From JBBRHH01 sp038222915 (GTDB lineage Bacteria; Planctomycetota; Phycisphaerae; Tepidisphaerales; Tepidisphaeraceae), in the NCBI GenBank assembly GCA_038222915.1, contig JBBRHH010000059.1:1-16720 (forward strand): a DNA stretch of 16,720 bases, written 5' to 3'. Every line of letters starts with the position of its first letter. Position 1 is the stretch's first letter. The notes beneath the pieces are model-generated. The model made no database searches. It saw only the letters and a program-made list of their open reading frames with translations, and was not told the DNA's origin. A program made the position numbers and the translations under genes. This document shows, piece after piece, positions 14,384 to 16,720 of the stretch.

Positions 14384-16551
14384 GCCTGATCGCCGTTCGG
14401 GGAGTGTCGGCGAGCCCAACGGGTCACAACATCCACTATTTGTAGGGCTGTCACGCCATTGTTGCAGAGCCGCGTTTCGTTTAGAAACCGAGTATTCATA
14501 TCTTTGTGAAGTTCAGGCCAGAGATCCCGACTGATATTAGTAATGCATTCGATCACTGCACCACGTTCTGTCTTAAACCTAGCCTGAACATGAGTGGGCA
14601 TTTTGCTCGCCTTTTCAGTCAGATAATGCTGCCAATCATTTATCGTCGCAGGAGCCTGCCCGATTGCTACGTCCGCCGATCCTGCAACTAGTGGCGTCTC
14701 CAATTGTGGCAAATTGCTCCGGCAGAACATGCCTAACGCAGCCAGCTTGTGGCTTGTTGGCGAATTCGATGTTATGTCGTCACACTTACTTCGAGTATCT
14801 GCTGAATTGGTGTAACCTTCAACAAAGTCCGTTAGCTCGGTCGTCGTCAGCTTGAATCCGTCTGCGAGTTGGGGTGAGTAGCCGAGAGAATTTAGAAAGC
14901 TCAAAATTCGTCGTACTTCTGGTGATCCGTCGGTCGCCAATCTCGCCCAGTTTGATGCGCTAATGTTCTTCGCAGATTTATAACGAATATCTCGGCAATT
15001 GCCATCGAAGGAACATTGATCGTGAACGAACCGGTCAATCTCCACTGTAGATAGAACCATAACTGACCTTGCCAACTGCGCTCGTGCTGCTTCAGTTGAA
15101 TCTGACAGGACATTAGCCGCCTCTAGTTCCGATCGACGCGTATGGAATTCATATTGCGCGATCCATTTACTTACTAGTGCCTGAAATAGTGCCGCAGCCA
15201 TTGGCTTCTCTAGTCGTTCCTTAAGGGATTCAGATGTTAGTTCACGCTGTCCGGAGATGTATGTCCAATCCTTCCATACGACGTCAAGCGCCATAACGAA
15301 TAGATCGATTGCTTGCCTAAGTCGCTTGCTATGATCAGCGCTGCGCGTCTCCTCAGATTCATCGTTCAGATGCTGTGCAATACGTCGGTATGTCCCCGTG
15401 TAATAGAGTCCATCGCTTATGAAGACATACAATTTCCAAAGGGTGGCGTATTTGCTATCTGCATTTGCGATTGATTGTGCCACTTGATGTCGTGCGAATC
15501 GGATCGACGGATCGCCTCCGTGAGAATCAGCGGACATTTCATCAATTCGGCCTATTGCCGCCCCCAACTGCACCACAAGTGCTGGGTCTTTGTGCAGTTG
15601 CTTATACGGGGTCGTCCATATGATTACACGCCCGGGGATGACTTTCATCGCATCCGAGACGGCCTCACTGTCAGTGGATTCTTCAGCAATTCGTTTGGAA
15701 TACGCAGAAAGTGCAGTGTCCTGTTCAAATGAGCCGCGCAGCAATGCTTCAACGCATGATGATACATACAATAAGAACGGACTGTACATGGCACAATCAA
15801 CAAGTGCCGCGAAGAGCCGAAGTCCATTTTCCCACTCTGATACGTTGTCGGTGTGGCGGCTAGTGCCGTCGATAAACGTCGCGGCCAGCCGATCGCCGGG
15901 GATAATCATTAATGGGCGATAGACGCGCCGATCGGAAAGCTTTAGAAGAAGGTGCCGCGCAGCTAAGCGTGCACCTGCTAGTTTCTCGTTTGCGCCGGAA
16001 GCAGGACACTTCATCAACAATTGATCCAAGAATTGATCTTCACCAGCAAGGGCGTGGTCGTCCGCTCCCAGTCTAATGATTTCTGGAATGGATGGCTTTA
16101 CATCGCCGATGAGCATGAGTGAGCGAGACATCATTGCGTTCGCCGCTTGCACCACTCTATGTGTAACCGCCTTCTCGTGTATCTCGTGCCGCAGATCGAG
16201 CAGGCGAAAAATATCATTCAACGCTTCGATTCGACATGTACCACGTTTGGAATCTTGTAGATCAATCGCGCATCTGTACCGTTTCAAGCGGTCTGTATCG
16301 GACAACATCTGATCGGTCGCTAAGCCAAGCTTTAAAGACTTCGTGTTGTTGGCACCTTTTGTACTGCTCATCGCCAATTTGTCTTCAAGCTGAACATCTC
16401 GCACGAGCAGATAATGATTTAAAAGGTGTAAATCAATCCGTCTTCTAGTACCCAGTCGCCGACAGTCCCTCGTAATATAATCCAGGAGATCGGAACTTAA
16501 TGTGTTCCCAATAATATCATGCCTGTATGGTTGATACCATGCCCAATGCAA
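14380..16551 (-). CDS. 5'-truncated HD-domain (SAMHD1/dGTPase-like) protein
   Basis: About 723 residues remain, read from TTG 16551; the frame is open to 16581 (GLGAADYAEELHWAW) and then meets TAG. The segment HDIIGNTLSSDLLDYITRD (residues about 11-29) matches the post-active-site part of HD phosphohydrolases (compare I-x-x-T-x-x-A-D-L-L-D-Y-x-x-R-D). It is followed by IEALNDIFRLLDLRHEIHEKAVTHRVVQAANAMMSRSL, typical of the same family (L-x-x-R-Y-x-L-x-x-x-V-x-x-H). The HD catalytic residues should lie upstream and are absent. The part from about 430 to the end is unrecognised and mostly helical. No ATG or ribosome-binding site fits the start. I infer a gene cut by an insertion near 16580, probably inactive as a phosphohydrolase. 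Its stop overlaps the M78 start as ATGA. Confidence 0.65.
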   Translation of the reverse strand: MHWAWYQPYRHDIIGNTLSSDLLDYITRDCRRLGTRRRIDLHLLNHYLLVRDVQLEDKLAMSSTKGANNTKSLKLGLATDQMLSDTDRLKRYRCAIDLQDSKRGTCRIEALNDIFRLLDLRHEIHEKAVTHRVVQAANAMMSRSLMLIGDVKPSIPEIIRLGADDHALAGEDQFLDQLLMKCPASGANEKLAGARLAARHLLLKLSDRRVYRPLMIIPGDRLAATFIDGTSRHTDNVSEWENGLRLFAALVDCAMYSPFLLYVSSCVEALLRGSFEQDTALSAYSKRIAEESTDSEAVSDAMKVIPGRVIIWTTPYKQLHKDPALVVQLGAAIGRIDEMSADSHGGDPSIRFARHQVAQSIANADSKYATLWKLYVFISDGLYYTGTYRRIAQHLNDESEETRSADHSKRLRQAIDLFVMALDVVWKDWTYISGQRELTSESLKERLEKPMAAALFQALVSKWIAQYEFHTRRSELEAANVLSDSTEAARAQLARSVMVLSTVEIDRFVHDQCSFDGNCRDIRYKSAKNISASNWARLATDGSPEVRRILSFLNSLGYSPQLADGFKLTTTELTDFVEGYTNSADTRSKCDDITSNSPTSHKLAALGMFCRSNLPQLETPLVAGSADVAIGQAPATINDWQHYLTEKASKMPTHVQARFKTERGAVIECITNISRDLWPELHKDMNTRFLNETRLCNNGVTALQIVDVVTRWARRHSPNGDQA

Positions 16552-16631
16552 TTCCTCAGCGTAATCCGCGGCACCTAAACCCTATTCAAGCGTAACCCCC
16601 CGAGTTGTCATCGCGTTGAGCGCAGAAAAAG

Positions 16632-16710
16632 ACTCGAAACGCCCGCGTTTTCGTGTATGAAGAGGGTTGTATCGATCCTTCATCCCCATACGCAAGGAGG
16701 CGTTTCGAGT
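16632..16710. repeat. 12-bp perfect inverted repeat enclosing the leader and reaching the start codon
   Basis: ACTCGAAACGCC (16632-16643) and GGCGTTTCGAGT (16699-16710) are exact reverse complements with 55 bases between. The right arm takes in the last two bases of the AAGGAGG ribosome-binding site and the first two bases of the GTG start. A transcript entering from the left could fold to hide the start, as known for the fold-back leaders of IS10 and IS50. Confidence 0.8.
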
Positions 16711-16720
16711 GAACACCGTT
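16709..16720 (+). CDS. Start of a partial CDS, probably a transposase
   Basis: GTG at 16709 is preceded by AAGGAGG (16694-16700) with eight bases between, an excellent ribosome-binding site. Only four codons (initiator, Asn, Thr, Val) are visible. The transposase call rests wholly on context: the truncated gene beside it and the fold-back leader. Confidence 0.4.

Larger units (their letters stand above)
16585..16720 (+). mobile_element. Probable left end of an insertion sequence (partial)
   Basis: Unrelated sequence begins where the HD gene frame is cut. A leader of about 125 bases contains a 12-bp perfect inverted repeat and a smaller ATGAAG/CTTCAT hairpin (about 16658-16683). A strong ribosome-binding site and a start codon at the window edge follow. 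This arrangement is common at insertion-sequence ends. IS110-type elements, whose leader encodes a guide RNA, are one possibility. The identity cannot be established from four codons. Confidence 0.4.

Overview
The window most resembles a planctomycete, probably class Phycisphaerae. The housekeeping part is GC-rich. It carries a DUF1844 protein, a YacL-type PIN/TRAM membrane protein next to IspD, and a delta-60-repeat exported protein whose N-terminus reads MEELETRRLFSAG, a short start motif I associate with secreted planctomycete proteins. This placement is inference from gene content. No rRNA or tRNA was seen.

Layout. 1-177 (-): fragment of a PKD-like surface-protein repeat without a start codon. 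319-756 (+): DUF1844 protein. 835-2541 and 2569-4281 (+): tandem paralogous membrane proteins, each with a propeller-like central part. 4418-4714 (+): small helical protein of unknown function. 4758-5441 and 5452-6555 (-): ispD and the PIN/TRAM gene, apparently one transcript with its own promoter. 6696-8264 (+): delta-60/PPC exported protein. 8266-9099 (-): inositol-monophosphatase-family enzyme. 9100-10407: about 1.3 kb without a convincing gene, packed with short repeats (8-, 9-, 11- and 14-bp units), including two arrays of 11-bp period, and ending in an orphan promoter, ribosome-binding site and ATG. 10408-10620 (+): antitoxin-like small protein with no visible partner.

10665-16551 (-) is an accessory island closer to 50% GC. 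Five minus-strand genes follow each other closely. In transcription order they are a 5'-truncated HD-domain (SAMHD1/dGTPase-like) protein, an M78/ImmA-like metallopeptidase joined to it by an ATGA overlap, a nucleoside-phosphorylase/nucleosidase-fold protein, a 580-aa protein with a C-terminal nitrilase domain (E-K-C triad visible), and a 66-aa basic protein. HD phosphohydrolases, PNP-fold enzymes, ImmA-like peptidases and nitrilase domains each occur in prokaryotic conflict systems. I know of no named system with this exact set. It is the best candidate here for an undescribed, possibly antiphage, nucleotide-processing system.

The first gene of the cassette lacks its HD active-site region. 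Its reading frame stops at 16582-16584, where unrelated sequence begins. That sequence leads to a strong ribosome-binding site and a GTG start at 16709 under a 12-bp inverted repeat, which looks like the edge of an insertion sequence. The cassette is therefore probably a damaged copy, and intact homologues should be sought elsewhere.
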